Assembly (NCBI RefSeq): GCF_023155745.1
Contig: NZ_JAKNUS010000011.1
Span: forward strand, 62,001 to 126,000
From: Microbacterium kunmingense
GTDB lineage: Bacteria; Actinomycetota; Actinomycetes; Actinomycetales; Microbacteriaceae
Direction: 5' to 3'
Length of the DNA stretch: 64,000 nt
Shown: positions 1 to 10,326 of the stretch, piece by piece
Layout of the letters: each line of letters begins with the position of its first letter
Numbering within the stretch: position 1 is the first letter of the stretch
Translations under genes and position numbers: made by a program
The notes under the pieces: generated by a model
The model's database searches: none
What the model saw: the letters and a program-made list of their open reading frames with translations, nothing else
What the model was told of the DNA's origin: nothing

Positions 1-1
1 C

Positions 2-1012
<1,011 letters not shown>

Positions 1013-2740
1013 TCAGTCGGCGTCGACGCCGCCGTTACCCGACGCCGCGAGGAGTCGCTCCCGCACCTGACGCCGCTGCACCTTGCCGATCAGTGATCGC
1101 GGTAGCTCGTCGACGACGACGACCCTCCGGGGAACCTTGTAGGCGGTGAGGATTCCGCGGGCGAACGAGCGCACATCCTCGGGATCGACCGGATCGCCGC
1201 TGGACACGACGATCGCGGCGACGACGTCCTCGCCGGAGTGGTCGGAGGGAAGACCGACGACAGCCGCATCGCTCACCCGCGGATGCTGGCGCAGCGCGTT
1301 CTCCACCTCGGTGGGCGCCACGTTGAAGCCGCCCGTGATGATCAGCTCCTTGATCCGGTCGACGATGCGCACGAACCCCTCGCCGTCGATCGTGACGATG
1401 TCGCCGGTGCGGAACCACCCGTCGACGAAGACCTGCTCGGTCTCCTCGGGGCGGCCGTGGTAGCCGTCGAAGACCTGCGGACCGCGGACGACGAGCTCGC
1501 CGGGCTCGTCGGGTGCGACGTCACGACGGGGGTCGTCCGGATCGACCACCCGGCACTCCGTGCCCGGCAGAGGCAGGCCGACCGTCCCGGGCTTGCGATT
1601 CGTGGCGACGGGGTTCGCCATGAGGACGGGCGAGCATTCACTCAGCCCGTACCCCTCGACGAGGTAACCGCCGCTGGCCTTCTCGAATGGCACGACGAGC
1701 TCGTGGGGGAGGGCCATCGCTCCCGAGATCGCCACCTGTGTCCCCTCCAGCGAGACCCCGGCCGACGCCGCCGCCGAGAGCAGGCGATCGGCGATGGGGG
1801 GAACGAGGGGAAGAAAGGTCGCGGGACGCTTCTTCGTCACTGCGAGCACCAGCGAAGGGTCGAACCGGGGGAACAGCACCAGCCGTGCCCCCATCGACAT
1901 CGCGAACGTCAGGCACAGCGTCAATCCGTATGCGTGGAACAGGGGGAGCACCGCGTAGACGACGCATCCTTCCCCCCGGACGATCTCGGGCACCCAGGCG
2001 CGGGCCTGCGCAGCATTTGCGAGAAGGTTGCGGTGAGTGAGCCGCACGCCTTTCGGTGACCCGGTGGTCCCGCTGGTGTACTGCAGGATCGCGAGGTCTT
2101 CCGTCGTCGGTCCGACGTGGTCTGCGGCGAGCGGGGCTGACCTGGTCAGCTCCTCCCACGAGACCACCGAGCCCGCCGCACGGGTCACGGGTGCGTCGAG
2201 CGCCCTCCGAGCCTCGCGGGCGCGTGTCAGCGGAAGTCGCAGGGCCGTGCGCGTGCGCCACGGCATCGCCCGCCGGATCTCGACGGACACGAGCGTGTGC
2301 ACCCGAAGGTCTTCGGGGAAGGAGCCGATCGTCTCCACCACCTTGCTCCACACGATGGCGTGGCGCGCGCCGTGGTCCTGGAATTGGGTGCGCAGCTCGC
2401 GCGGGGTGTACAGCGGGTTGTGCTCGACGACCACCGCACCGAGCTGGAGGACGGCGTAGAACGCGACGACGTGCTGAGGGCAGTTCGGCAGGACGATGGC
2501 CACCGTGTCGCCCGCTTCGACGCCCCGTCGACGCAGCCCCTCGGCGACGGCGCGGACCTGTGCGTGAAGCTGCCGATAGTTCATCTCGCGGCCGAAGAAC
2601 TCCAGGGCGGGCGCATCCGGATACTCGCGCGCGGCGGTGTCGATGATGTTGACCAGCGATCCTGATATCGCGGGGAGATCGGCGGGGACCCCCTCGGCGT
2701 AGCTGGCTGTCCAGGGACGGGGCGGGTCGTACGTCGTCAC
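1013..2740 (-). CDS. Long-chain fatty-acid--CoA ligase (AMP-binding family)
   Basis: 575 aa ANL-superfamily adenylating enzyme, expected to activate fatty acids to acyl-CoA through an acyl-AMP. The phosphate-binding loop YTSGTTGSPKG lies near residue 220, followed by YGLSECSPV (about 365), GWFRTGDI (about 445) and the C-terminal catalytic-lysine region LPRSLIGKVQRR (about 550). I chose the GTG at 2740 over the in-frame GTG at 2749 because a -10-like TAGAGT (2748-2753) ends 7 nt before it, which is the leaderless spacing seen repeatedly in this window. The exact chain-length preference cannot be read from the sequence. A FadD-like role in lipid degradation or membrane lipid turnover is the default inference. 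Confidence 0.88.
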   Translation of the reverse strand: MTTYDPPRPWTASYAEGVPADLPAISGSLVNIIDTAAREYPDAPALEFFGREMNYRQLHAQVRAVAEGLRRRGVEAGDTVAIVLPNCPQHVVAFYAVLQLGAVVVEHNPLYTPRELRTQFQDHGARHAIVWSKVVETIGSFPEDLRVHTLVSVEIRRAMPWRTRTALRLPLTRAREARRALDAPVTRAAGSVVSWEELTRSAPLAADHVGPTTEDLAILQYTSGTTGSPKGVRLTHRNLLANAAQARAWVPEIVRGEGCVVYAVLPLFHAYGLTLCLTFAMSMGARLVLFPRFDPSLVLAVTKKRPATFLPLVPPIADRLLSAAASAGVSLEGTQVAISGAMALPHELVVPFEKASGGYLVEGYGLSECSPVLMANPVATNRKPGTVGLPLPGTECRVVDPDDPRRDVAPDEPGELVVRGPQVFDGYHGRPEETEQVFVDGWFRTGDIVTIDGEGFVRIVDRIKELIITGGFNVAPTEVENALRQHPRVSDAAVVGLPSDHSGEDVVAAIVVSSGDPVDPEDVRSFARGILTAYKVPRRVVVVDELPRSLIGKVQRRQVRERLLAASGNGGVDAD

Positions 2741-2814
2741 GCCCAACACTCTATGTCCGTCACGACGGACTCTCCTCGACCGGTACGCGATCGAGGGGCT
2801 TGGAGACGACCACC

Positions 2815-2826
2815 TAAACTGATCGG
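2815..2826 (+). promoter_or_regulatory. -10 element of gatCAB, leaderless start
   Basis: TAAACT (2815-2820) is followed by six bases and then the GTG of gatC. Transcription would start at or next to the start codon, so the operon mRNA probably has no Shine-Dalgarno leader. Confidence 0.5.
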
Positions 2827-3126
2827 GTGTCTGAAATCACACCCGATCTCGTGCGCCATCTCGGCGTGCTCGCCCGCATCCAGCTGAGCGACGAGGAGGT
2901 CACGCGCCTCACCGGCCAGCTCGACGTGATCGTCGACAACATCGCCAAGGTGTCGGAGGTGGCCACCGCCGACGTCGTGGCCACCAGTCACCCGATCCCC
3001 CTGCAGAACGTCTTCCGCGACGACGTCGCGGCCGATGTCCTGACCGTCGAGCAGGTGCTCCAGAACGCCCCCGAAGCCGCCGACAACCGCTTCCGCGTCA
3101 CCGCCATCCTGGGGGAGGAGCAGTGA
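2827..3126 (+). CDS. gatC: Asp/Glu-tRNA amidotransferase subunit C
   Basis: 99 aa, the usual length for GatC, with the typical N-terminal [16 protein letters not shown] and the C-terminal [14 protein letters not shown]. GatC is a small belt-like subunit that wraps around GatA and stabilises the GatAB heterodimer. The complex converts misacylated Glu-tRNA(Gln) and/or Asp-tRNA(Asn) to the amidated forms. It is the first gene of gatC-gatA-gatB, and its stop overlaps the gatA GTG (GTGA), which suggests translational coupling. The start is GTG, with a -10-like hexamer six bases upstream. Confidence 0.97.
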   Translation: MSEITPDLVRHLGVLARIQLSDEEVTRLTGQLDVIVDNIAKVSEVATADVVATSHPIPLQNVFRDDVAADVLTVEQVLQNAPEAADNRFRVTAILGEEQ

Positions 3127-4646
3127 CCGCTCCGGCCGACATCATCCATCTGACCGCCGCTGACCTCGCCTCCCGGCTGAGTGCCGGCGAGCTCTCCAGC
3201 GTCGAGGCGACCACCGCTCATCTCGACCGCATCCGCGAGGTCGACGGCGACGTCCACGCCTTCCTGCACGTGAACGAGCGCGCCCTCGAGATCGCCGCGG
3301 ACATCGACCGGCGGCGTGCAGCCGGTGAGACGCTGGGACCGATCGCCGGCGTTCCGTTGGCGATCAAGGATGTCCTCGTCACGACCGACATGCCCTCGAC
3401 CAGCGGATCACGGATCCTCGAGGGGTACATGTCGCCCTACGACGCCACGGTGGTGGCACGTTCCCGCGCCGCCGGGCTCGTTCCGCTCGGCAAGACCAAC
3501 ATGGACGAGTTCGCGATGGGCTCCTCCACCGAGCACTCCGCCTACGGACCCACCCGGAACCCGTGGGATCTCGAGCGCATTCCCGGCGGGTCCGGCGGCG
3601 GTTCGGCCGCCGCGGTCGCCGCGTTCGAGGCGCCCCTGGCCCTCGGATCCGACACCGGCGGGTCCATCCGTCAGCCCGCACACGTCACCGGAACCGTGGG
3701 GATGAAGCCCACCTATGGCGGTGTCTCGCGGTACGGTGCCATCGCGCTGGCCTCCAGCCTCGACCAGGTCGGTCCCGTCACCCGGACGGTGGTCGATGCC
3801 GGGCTCCTCCATGACGTCATCGGCGGTCACGATCCCCACGATGCGACCTCGCTGAAGGAGAGCTGGCCGTCGTTCGCGTCGGCGGCGCGCGAGGGTGCGT
3901 CGGGAGATGTCCTGCGCGGCCTGCGGGTCGGGGTCATCTCGGAGCTGCCCGACAGCGGGTTCCAGCCCGGGGTGTCCGCCCGCTTCCGGGCGACTCTGGA
4001 CGCCATGGCGGCGCAGGGCGCTGAGATCGTCGAGGTCAGCGCTCCGCACTTCGAGTACGGCGTCGCCGCCTACTACCTGATCCTCCCGGCGGAGGCGTCC
4101 AGCAACCTGGCCAAGTTCGATTCGGTCCGATTCGGCATGCGCGTGATCCCCCACGCCGGCGCCACCGTCGAAGAGGTCATGGCTGCCACGCGGGAGGCGG
4201 GGTTCGGCGACGAGGTCAAGCGACGCGTCATCCTCGGCACGTACGCGCTGTCCGCCGGCTACTACGACGCCTACTACGGCAGCGCGCAGAAGGTGCGCAC
4301 CCTCATCCAGGCGGACTTCGATGCTGCGTTCGCGCAGGTCGATGTGCTCGCGACTCCGTCGGCGCCGACGACGGCTTTCCGTCTGGGCGAGAAGCTGGAT
4401 GATCCGCTGCAGATGTACCTCAACGACGTCACGACGATCCCGGCGAACCTCGCCGGCGTCCCCGGGATCTCGATCCCCGCGGGGCTCGCGCCGGAGGACG
4501 GGCTGCCGGTGGGCATCCAGTTCCTCGCGCCCGCGCGCGAGGACGCCAGACTCTACCGGGTCGGGGCAGCGGTGGAGACGCTGCTGGTGGATGAATGGGG
4601 CGGTCCGCTTCTGGACCGCATGCCGCTGTGGGGAGGGATGGCCTGA
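3123..4646 (+). CDS. gatA: Asp/Glu-tRNA amidotransferase subunit A
   Basis: 507 aa amidase-signature protein that hydrolyses glutamine and channels ammonia to GatB. The Ser-cisSer-Lys triad is recognisable: the lysine in PLAIKDVLV (about residue 82), the cis-serine in the glycine/serine-rich loop [13 protein letters not shown] (about 158-160), and the nucleophile serine in [10 protein letters not shown] (about 182). The GTG start overlaps the gatC stop by 4 nt, and the stop TGA shares its last A with the ATG of gatB, so the three genes form one operon. Length and motifs are canonical. Confidence 0.97.
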   Translation: MTAPADIIHLTAADLASRLSAGELSSVEATTAHLDRIREVDGDVHAFLHVNERALEIAADIDRRRAAGETLGPIAGVPLAIKDVLVTTDMPSTSGSRILEGYMSPYDATVVARSRAAGLVPLGKTNMDEFAMGSSTEHSAYGPTRNPWDLERIPGGSGGGSAAAVAAFEAPLALGSDTGGSIRQPAHVTGTVGMKPTYGGVSRYGAIALASSLDQVGPVTRTVVDAGLLHDVIGGHDPHDATSLKESWPSFASAAREGASGDVLRGLRVGVISELPDSGFQPGVSARFRATLDAMAAQGAEIVEVSAPHFEYGVAAYYLILPAEASSNLAKFDSVRFGMRVIPHAGATVEEVMAATREAGFGDEVKRRVILGTYALSAGYYDAYYGSAQKVRTLIQADFDAAFAQVDVLATPSAPTTAFRLGEKLDDPLQMYLNDVTTIPANLAGVPGISIPAGLAPEDGLPVGIQFLAPAREDARLYRVGAAVETLLVDEWGGPLLDRMPLWGGMA

Positions 4647-6160
4647 TGGGTCGCGACAAGCTGATGGACTTCGATGAAGCCCTGGAGCGATTCGAGCCCG
4701 TCCTCGGATTCGAGGTCCACGTCGAGCTGAACACACGCACGAAGATGTTCTCGGCGGCGCCCAACCCCGCCCACAGCGCCAACCACGACGCCGCGCCGAA
4801 TACGCTCGTCGCCCCGGTCGACATGGGTCTTCCCGGCGCCCTGCCCGTCGTCAACGAGGAGGCGGTTCGCGCCTCGATCAGCCTGGGTCTCGCCCTCGGC
4901 TGCCGCATCGCGCCCTCGAGCCGGTTCGCCCGGAAGAACTACTTCTACCCCGATCTCGGCAAGAACTATCAGATCTCCCAGTACGACGAGCCGATCGCAT
5001 TCGAAGGATCGGTGGAGGTCGAGCTGGAGGACGGCACGGTCGTGACCGTCGCGATCGAGCGCGCCCACATGGAGGAGGACGCCGGCAAGCTCACCCACGT
5101 CGGCGGCTCCACCGGTCGCATCCAGGGGGCGGAGTACTCCCTCGTCGACTACAACCGCGCCGGGGTGCCGCTCGTGGAGATCGTCACCAAGCCGATCTTC
5201 GGGGCCGAGCATCGCGCTCCCGACATCGCCAAGGCCTACGTGCAGACCATTCGCGACATCGTTCTCGCGCTCGGGATCTCCGACGCCAGGATGGAGCGGG
5301 GCAATCTGCGCTGCGATGCGAATGTCTCGCTCCGCCCTCGCGGGCAGGAGAGGTTGGGGACCCGCACCGAGACGAAGAACGTCAATTCGATGCGCTCGGT
5401 CGAACGAGCCGTCCGCTACGAGATCCAACGCCAGGCGGCAATCCTCGCCGCAGGGGGCATGATCACCCAGGAAACCCGTCACTGGCACGAGGACACCGGC
5501 ACCACGTCCCCCGGGCGTCCGAAGTCCGACGCGGACGACTACCGGTACTTCCCCGAGCCGGATCTGCTGCCCGTCGCCCCGGCGCCGTCCCTCATCGACG
5601 AGCTCAGGGCGGGTCTGCCGGAGCAGCCCGTGGTGCGTCGCCGCCGACTCAAGGCCGATTGGGGCTTCGCTGACATCGAGTTCCGCGGCGTGGTCAACGC
5701 CGGCCTCCTCGGTGAGGTGGAGGCGACGGTCGCTGCGGGCGCGACGCCTGCCGCGGCTCGGAAGTGGTGGATGAGCGAGATCAGTCGTATCGCCAACGCC
5801 GACGGACGCGAGCCGGGCGAACTCGTGACCCCGGCTCAGGTCGCGCAACTGCAGCGGCTCGTCGACGAGGGGACGCTCACCGACAAGCTGGCGCGACAGG
5901 TGCTCGAGGGCGTGATCGCCGGCGAGGGCGACCCGGCCGACGTCGTCGCGTCGCGCGGACTGGCCGTCGTCTCCGACGACACCGCGCTGATCGCCGCCAT
6001 CGACGACGCCCTGGCTGCCCAGCCCGATGTCCTGCAGAAGATCCGTGATGGCAAGGTGCAGGCGGCAGGGGCCGTCATCGGTGCGGTCATGAAGGCGATG
6101 CGCGGCCAGGCGGACGCGGCACGGGTGCGCGAGTTGATCCTCGAACGCGCGGCGCAGTGA
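4646..6160 (+). CDS. gatB: Asp/Glu-tRNA amidotransferase subunit B
   Basis: 504 aa. GatB binds the misacylated tRNA, activates the side-chain carboxylate with ATP and transfers the ammonia supplied by GatA. The N-terminal catalytic cradle begins with [18 protein letters not shown]. Other family motifs are [21 protein letters not shown] text near residue 100, EDAGKLTH (about 150) and [15 protein letters not shown] (about 170). The C-terminal third is the helical tail/YqeY-like tRNA-binding domain. The frame is also open upstream, but the ATG at 4646 overlaps the gatA stop and gives the normal GatB length. Confidence 0.97.
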   Translation: MGRDKLMDFDEALERFEPVLGFEVHVELNTRTKMFSAAPNPAHSANHDAAPNTLVAPVDMGLPGALPVVNEEAVRASISLGLALGCRIAPSSRFARKNYFYPDLGKNYQISQYDEPIAFEGSVEVELEDGTVVTVAIERAHMEEDAGKLTHVGGSTGRIQGAEYSLVDYNRAGVPLVEIVTKPIFGAEHRAPDIAKAYVQTIRDIVLALGISDARMERGNLRCDANVSLRPRGQERLGTRTETKNVNSMRSVERAVRYEIQRQAAILAAGGMITQETRHWHEDTGTTSPGRPKSDADDYRYFPEPDLLPVAPAPSLIDELRAGLPEQPVVRRRRLKADWGFADIEFRGVVNAGLLGEVEATVAAGATPAAARKWWMSEISRIANADGREPGELVTPAQVAQLQRLVDEGTLTDKLARQVLEGVIAGEGDPADVVASRGLAVVSDDTALIAAIDDALAAQPDVLQKIRDGKVQAAGAVIGAVMKAMRGQADAARVRELILERAAQ

Positions 6161-6193
6161 CCGGATGTCGGCGCCACCGCCGACAATGGCGAC

Positions 6194-7432
6194 ATGGGTC
6201 GCGGTGACGGCAGCGGCCGGCTCGTCTCTGCGGACGGAGCGGATGACACGGGAGCCGGCATCCTTCACGTCGACATGGACGCCTTCTACGCGTCCGTCGA
6301 GGTGCTGGACGACCCCGCGTTGCGCGGCAAGCCGCTGATCATCGGCGCACCGGAAAGCCGGTCCGTCGTGTCCAGCGCCTCCTACGAAGCGAGGCGCTAC
6401 GGGGTGCGCTCGGCCATGCCGGTGTCCCAGGCGCTGCGGCTGTGCCCGACCGCGCTGGTGATCCCGCCGCGCTTCCCGCGCTATCTCGAGTTGTCCGCGC
6501 AGGTGATGACGCTCTTCCGTGAGATCACGCCGCTGGTCGAGCCGCTGTCGATCGACGAAGCGTTTCTGGATGTCCGCGGCGTGCGCAGACTGTGGGGGAG
6601 TCCGGGGGAGATCGCCCGACTCCTGCGCGCGCGGGTGCGGGACGAGCTCGGCCTGCCGTGCTCCGTCGGCGCCGCAGCGACCAAACATGTGGCGAAGATG
6701 GCCTCCACGCTGAGCAAGCCCGATGGCCTGCTCATCGTCCCGGAAGCGGCGACGACACGATTCCTGGCGTCGCGTCGGGTCGGCGAGCTGTGGGGCGTGG
6801 GCCCGAAGGCGACCGAGACGCTCGCGGCGCGGGGGATCCGGACGGTTGCCGACCTCCTCGAATCGCCGCCCGGCGTCATCGATCGCGCACTCGGTTCGGC
6901 GCTCGGACACCGCGTCCGGCAGCTGGCTCGTGGTATCGATCCCCGGGAGGTCGAGACGACGCGCGCAGAGAAGAGCGTGGGGCACGAGGAGACCTTCACC
7001 ACGGATGTCGACGACCCCGGCGCGCTGCGCGTGGAGCTGCGGCGACTGGCCGACCGGGTCGGCGCGCGCCTCAGGGAATCGGGGTGGGAGGCCGCGACGG
7101 TGTCGATCAAAGTCCGCTTCTCGGACTTCAGCACCGTGACCCGCGCCCAGACACTCCCCGAGCCGACGTCGGTCGGACAGCGGATAGGAGCGGCCGCCAT
7201 CGACCTGTTCGAGCTCCTCGACCGCCGGCTTCCCATCCGGTTGATCGGCGTCCGGGCGGAGAAGCTCCGATCCTCCGGCGCAGCGTCGCCGATGCTGTGG
7301 GACGACGACGAGGGCTGGCGGAGAGTCGAGGGGGTGCTCGACGGTGCTGCGGCGAAGTTCGGTCGCGGAAGCATCACCCGCGCAACACTTCTCGGCGGTC
7401 AGGTCAAGGGTGGGGATCAGGCTGGGCAATGA
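6194..7432 (+). CDS. dinB: DNA polymerase IV (Y-family)
   Basis: 412 aa translesion polymerase. The N-terminal metal-binding motif VDMDAFYASVE is near residue 27 and the second acidic motif SIDEAFLDV near residue 118. The thumb helix-hairpin-helix and the little-finger domain follow. The C-terminus lacks a clear QxxLF-type beta-clamp motif, ending in a glycine-rich tail. It lies 33 bp after gatB on the same strand and may be read through from that operon. I found no LexA-type box immediately upstream, so SOS control is not evident. Confidence 0.93.
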   Translation: MGRGDGSGRLVSADGADDTGAGILHVDMDAFYASVEVLDDPALRGKPLIIGAPESRSVVSSASYEARRYGVRSAMPVSQALRLCPTALVIPPRFPRYLELSAQVMTLFREITPLVEPLSIDEAFLDVRGVRRLWGSPGEIARLLRARVRDELGLPCSVGAAATKHVAKMASTLSKPDGLLIVPEAATTRFLASRRVGELWGVGPKATETLAARGIRTVADLLESPPGVIDRALGSALGHRVRQLARGIDPREVETTRAEKSVGHEETFTTDVDDPGALRVELRRLADRVGARLRESGWEAATVSIKVRFSDFSTVTRAQTLPEPTSVGQRIGAAAIDLFELLDRRLPIRLIGVRAEKLRSSGAASPMLWDDDEGWRRVEGVLDGAAAKFGRGSITRATLLGGQVKGGDQAGQ

Positions 7433-7458
7433 TCACGGCGCCGGGTAGCGTGGGGGAC

Positions 7459-7779
7459 ATGCCCAACATCGCACTCGACCTCGGCAAGCAGTCCGCGGAC
7501 TTCGGCGTCACCTCCGTCTATGGCGAGCAGCAGGACGTCGACGGTGTCCGTCTGGTCCCGGTGGCCCTGACCTGGACCGCGTTCGGAGGCGGATCCGATG
7601 AGGCCGGTAACGGCGGCGGGGGCGGGGGCGGATACGCCGTGCCGTTGGGTGCGTACATCCGCCGAGGCGATGACCTGCGATTCGAGCCCAACGTCGTCTC
7701 GCTCCTCGCCGTCGGGATCCCCTTCGTCTGGGTCGCCGGCCGCGCACTCAGCCGTGTCATCCGCGCGCTCAAGAAGTGA
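7459..7779 (+). CDS. Small GerW/YtfJ-like protein with C-terminal membrane segment
   Basis: 106 aa. The layout resembles the GerW (YtfJ) family: FGVTSVYGE, a stretch reading VRLVPVALTWTAFGGGSDEAG, a run of seven glycines, then PLGAYIRR and RFEPNVVSLLA, ending in a hydrophobic segment (about 85-100) and a basic tail. In Bacillus the namesake is linked to spores, but the family is widespread in non-spore-formers and its role there is unknown. I chose the ATG at 7459 over the ATG at 7429, which overlaps the dinB stop, because TAGCGT lies seven bases upstream (leaderless pattern). The family assignment is from recollection of the motif order. Confidence 0.7.
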   Translation: MPNIALDLGKQSADFGVTSVYGEQQDVDGVRLVPVALTWTAFGGGSDEAGNGGGGGGGYAVPLGAYIRRGDDLRFEPNVVSLLAVGIPFVWVAGRALSRVIRALKK

Positions 7780-8347
7780 CGCCGACCCGGTCGCTCAGGC
7801 ACTCGCCGGAGCGGTCGCGCTGACCCGCGACGCGGTCACATCGATCGCCGCCGCCAATCCGGTGATCCTGATCGACGGGCGAAGCGGCGCCGGGAAGACG
7901 ACGTTCGCGCGCGAACTCATCGCTTCATGGCCTCTTCGCGGTCGCGTGCAATCCGTCGCCCTGGACGCCCTCTACCCGGGTTGGGACGGCCTCGCCGAGG
8001 GCGTTCGTGTCGCGCAGGAGGCGGTCCTCCGGCCGCATGCGCGAGGCCTGATCGGCATCTGGCAACGGTGGGATTGGGATCGCGGCGTGTACGCGGAGGC
8101 CCACGCAGTCGATCCGTCCCTTCCGCTCATCGTCGAAGGATCAGGGCTCCTCACCGCCGGAACCGCGCCGCTGGGAGACATCCGCATCTGGCTGGAATCG
8201 CCGGCGCGGACGCGCAGGCGACGCGCGCTCGAACGCGACGGTGACACCTACCGTCCCCACTGGGACCGGTGGGCGCGGCAGGAGGAGCGGCATCTCTCCG
8301 AGGATGTTCCCGCGCAGTTGGCCACGCACGTGTTCGCCATCCCCTAG
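7754..8347 (+). CDS. P-loop nucleoside/uridine kinase-like protein
   Basis: About 197 aa with a clear Walker A, DGRSGAGKTTFA (about residues 41-52). Downstream are VALDALYPGWDGLAEG, a substrate-lid-like region, and a run of arginines in TRRRRALERDGDTYRPHWDRWARQE, which resembles the LID of uridine/pantothenate kinase-like P-loop proteins. The substrate is not determinable. The GTG at 7754 overlaps the end of the previous gene by 26 nt; the frame is open further upstream, but that segment is low-complexity and shared with the other gene. The start is therefore uncertain. Confidence 0.75.
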   Translation: MSSARSRSDADPVAQALAGAVALTRDAVTSIAAANPVILIDGRSGAGKTTFARELIASWPLRGRVQSVALDALYPGWDGLAEGVRVAQEAVLRPHARGLIGIWQRWDWDRGVYAEAHAVDPSLPLIVEGSGLLTAGTAPLGDIRIWLESPARTRRRRALERDGDTYRPHWDRWARQEERHLSEDVPAQLATHVFAIP

Positions 8348-8352
8348 TGCGA

Positions 8353-8859
8353 TCACTCGTCGGTGCGCGACGACTCGATGGCGCGGACGAGGCCCTCCAG
8401 GCGATAGCCCAACCAGTCGTAGACTCCGAAGCGGGGATCGTCGTCATCGTGCTGGTCCTCATCGGTGATGCCGAGCCGGGTCGCGATGACGAGCCTCACG
8501 GCGGCAAGGGTGCGCATCCACGCCTGAACAGCGTCGGGGTCGAGGACGAGTTCGACCTCCTCCCACCCCTGAGCTCCGGCGTCGGTGACCGAAGGCAACG
8601 TCGCCGCGGGCGCGAGGCTCGCACGCACGAGTCGGGCGTCGTGGTGTCGGCGGCTGAGGAGGTCGCGCTCGGTGACGTCCCGGAACTCCCGGGCCGCCTC
8701 GGGATCATCGGCGTACGCATCGGGAACGAGCCGAAGCACGGCGGGATCGTCGTCCGGCTCCGACCCGTCCGCGACGAGGTCGGCGAACTGATCGATCAGA
8801 TCGGCGAGGTGGGTGGCCTCGAGACGCGTGATCCGGAGCGAGAGAGGAATGCTGGTCAC
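8353..8859 (-). CDS. DUF2017 family protein
   Basis: 168 aa, acidic, no membrane segments. It matches the actinobacterial DUF2017 family by position directly after clpS and by text such as LRITRLEATHLADLIDQFADLV near the N-terminus and DWLGYRLEGLVRAIE near the C-terminus. The function is unknown. The GTG start overlaps the clpS stop (GTGA), so it is almost certainly co-translated with ClpS and the zincin upstream. That position suggests a role connected with ClpS-dependent proteolysis, which is inference only. Confidence 0.85.
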   Translation of the reverse strand: MTSIPLSLRITRLEATHLADLIDQFADLVADGSEPDDDPAVLRLVPDAYADDPEAAREFRDVTERDLLSRRHHDARLVRASLAPAATLPSVTDAGAQGWEEVELVLDPDAVQAWMRTLAAVRLVIATRLGITDEDQHDDDDPRFGVYDWLGYRLEGLVRAIESSRTDE

Positions 8860-9155
8860 GGAGCGGGGGCCCTTCTCACGGTGGCCCACAGGCCGTAGTC
8901 GTGCATCGCCTGGGTGTGCAGTTCCATCAGCTCCCGCGCGCCCTCGGCCACCACCGCGTGTCCGTCGTGGTGCACGGCGAGCATCAGGCGCTCGGCGGTC
9001 GCCGGGGGGAATCCGAAATAGGCTCGGAAGACGTGGGTCACGTAGCTCATCAGATTCACCGGGTCGTTCCAGACCACGGTCTGCCAGCGATCGGGGATCT
9101 GCTCCTCGGCGAGTCGATCGAGGAGGTCCTGTCTCTGTGTCCCCGGCGCCATCAT
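8856..9155 (-). CDS. clpS: ATP-dependent Clp protease adaptor ClpS
   Basis: 99 aa. ClpS delivers N-degron substrates to ClpC/ClpA. The core WQTVVWNDPVNLMSYV is diagnostic, with the conserved N-D-P of the substrate pocket, and the HHDGHAVVAEG helix follows. The ATG at 9155 overlaps the zincin stop by 4 nt, and the gene's own stop overlaps the DUF2017 start. All three genes form one short operon transcribed leftwards. ClpC itself is not in this window, but ClpP1, ClpP2 and ClpX are at 34.9-37.6 kb. Confidence 0.95.
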   Translation of the reverse strand: MMAPGTQRQDLLDRLAEEQIPDRWQTVVWNDPVNLMSYVTHVFRAYFGFPPATAERLMLAVHHDGHAVVAEGARELMELHTQAMHDYGLWATVRRAPAP

Positions 9156-9502
9156 GCCCACCCGAGCTCGTGCAGCTTGTCGTCATCGATGCCGTAGAAG
9201 TGCGCGATCTCGTGGACCAGGGTGGTGTGCACCTCGTCCCGCAGCTCCCGCTCGTCCGCACACGCCGCGAGATGCGGTTCGCGGTAGACCACGATGCGGT
9301 CGGGGAGTTCACCCATCCCGTACCGGTCCCGCTCTGTCAGGGCCCAGCCCTCGTAGAGGCCGAACAGCTCCTGGGTCGCGTCCTCGGGCCGGTCCTCGAC
9401 CACGAACACGACGTTGTCGAGGCCCTCGACCATGTCGTCGGGGAGGAGGTCCAGCTCTTCGATCACGAGGCGCTCGAACGCGTCCGGATCCATCTCGAGC
9501 AT
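9152..9502 (-). CDS. Zincin-like metallopeptidase family protein
   Basis: 116 aa. It contains the zinc-binding helix VHEIAHFYGID (HExxH at about residues 96-100) with the conserved upstream block LPDRIVVYREPH and the N-terminal MDPDAFERLVIEELDLLP. These small proteins are annotated in many bacteria as 'metallopeptidase family', but protease activity is generally unproven. The frame is open through the tRNA-His gene upstream. The real start is the ATG at 9502, which has a -10-like TATCGT six bases before it (9509-9514). The stop overlaps the clpS start. Confidence 0.85.
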   Translation of the reverse strand: MLEMDPDAFERLVIEELDLLPDDMVEGLDNVVFVVEDRPEDATQELFGLYEGWALTERDRYGMGELPDRIVVYREPHLAACADERELRDEVHTTLVHEIAHFYGIDDDKLHELGWA

Positions 9503-9540
9503 GCTTCCACGATACGGGCCGCGAGGGCCTGTGAGATTGG

Positions 9541-9614
9541 GGTGGCTGACGGGACTTGAACCCGCGGCCCCCTGGACCACAACCAGGTGCTCTACCGACT
9601 GAGCTACAGCCACC
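9541..9614 (-). tRNA. tRNA-His (GTG)
   Basis: A cloverleaf can be drawn on the minus strand. The acceptor stem GTGGCTG pairs with CAGCCAC, with an extra G at -1 opposite discriminator C, the hallmark of tRNA-His. The anticodon loop TTGTGGT sits between CCTGG and CCAGG. The T-loop is GGTTCAAGTC. CCA is encoded (9538-9540). Confidence 0.95.
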
Positions 9615-9650
9615 GTGGCCCCGCATCGGCGGGACAACCCAACGATTCTC

Positions 9651-10277
9651 TCACACGCCGGGGGAGAACGCCGACACCGCCGATGCCGCTGCTGCACGCG
9701 CGCCGTCGCTCGTCGGCCCGGGCTCGGGAACGAAGACCGCCTGGCGGTAATAGGCCAACTCGGTGATGGACTCCCGGATGTCGGCGAGCGCCCGGTGACC
9801 GCCGTTCTTCGCCGGCGCGTGGATGTAGGCGCGGGGGTACCAGCGACGCGAGAGCTCTTTGATGCTGGAGACGTCGACGTTGCGGTAGTGCAGCCACCGA
9901 TCGACCCGGGGCATGTACTTGGCCAGGAACATCCTGTCGGTGCCGATGGTGTTCCCGGCGAGGGGGGCTTTCCCCTCCTGAGGAGCGAAGCGCTGGATGT
10001 ACTCCAACGCCTGGAACTCGGCGTCGGCGACGCTCACACCGCCGGGAATCTCTTCGAGGAGACCGGATGTCTCGTGCATCGAGCGCACGAAATCGCTCAT
10101 GTTCTCCATCGCGGAGGCGTCGGGCTTGATGACGACCTGGAATCCCGGGTCCAAAGGTCGCAGCTCGAAATCCGTGACCACGATGGCGATCTCGACCAGC
10201 TCGTCGACCGCCAGGTCGAGTCCGGTCATCTCGCAGTCGATCCAGACGAGTCGGTCGTTCTCGGATGCACCCACCAT
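9651..10277 (-). CDS. orn: Oligoribonuclease
   Basis: 208 aa DEDDh exonuclease that degrades 2-5 nt RNA fragments and pGpG to mononucleotides. Exo I is WIDCEMTGLD (about residues 12-21), Exo II lies around PLAGNTIGTDRMFL, and Exo III contains HRALADIRESI with the catalytic His and Asp. The C-terminus is slightly extended (ARAAAASAVSAF). The ATG at 10277 is preceded by TAGGAT with a six-base gap, so the mRNA is probably leaderless. It lies between tRNA-Arg and tRNA-His on the same strand. Confidence 0.95.
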   Translation of the reverse strand: MVGASENDRLVWIDCEMTGLDLAVDELVEIAIVVTDFELRPLDPGFQVVIKPDASAMENMSDFVRSMHETSGLLEEIPGGVSVADAEFQALEYIQRFAPQEGKAPLAGNTIGTDRMFLAKYMPRVDRWLHYRNVDVSSIKELSRRWYPRAYIHAPAKNGGHRALADIRESITELAYYRQAVFVPEPGPTSDGARAAAASAVSAFSPGV

Positions 10278-10326
10278 GGGCCCATCCTAGTGACGGGCCG
10301 CGACGCGGCCCCCTCGCGGCGGTCGG

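Noticed and set aside
6161..6193. SOS (LexA) box upstream of dinB
   Set aside because: No GAAC/GTTC-type inverted repeat is present in the short gap after gatB.
4553..7429. A minus-strand open frame of about 960 codons opposite gatB and dinB
   Set aside because: Antisense shadow; GatB and DinB motifs are unambiguous on the other strand.
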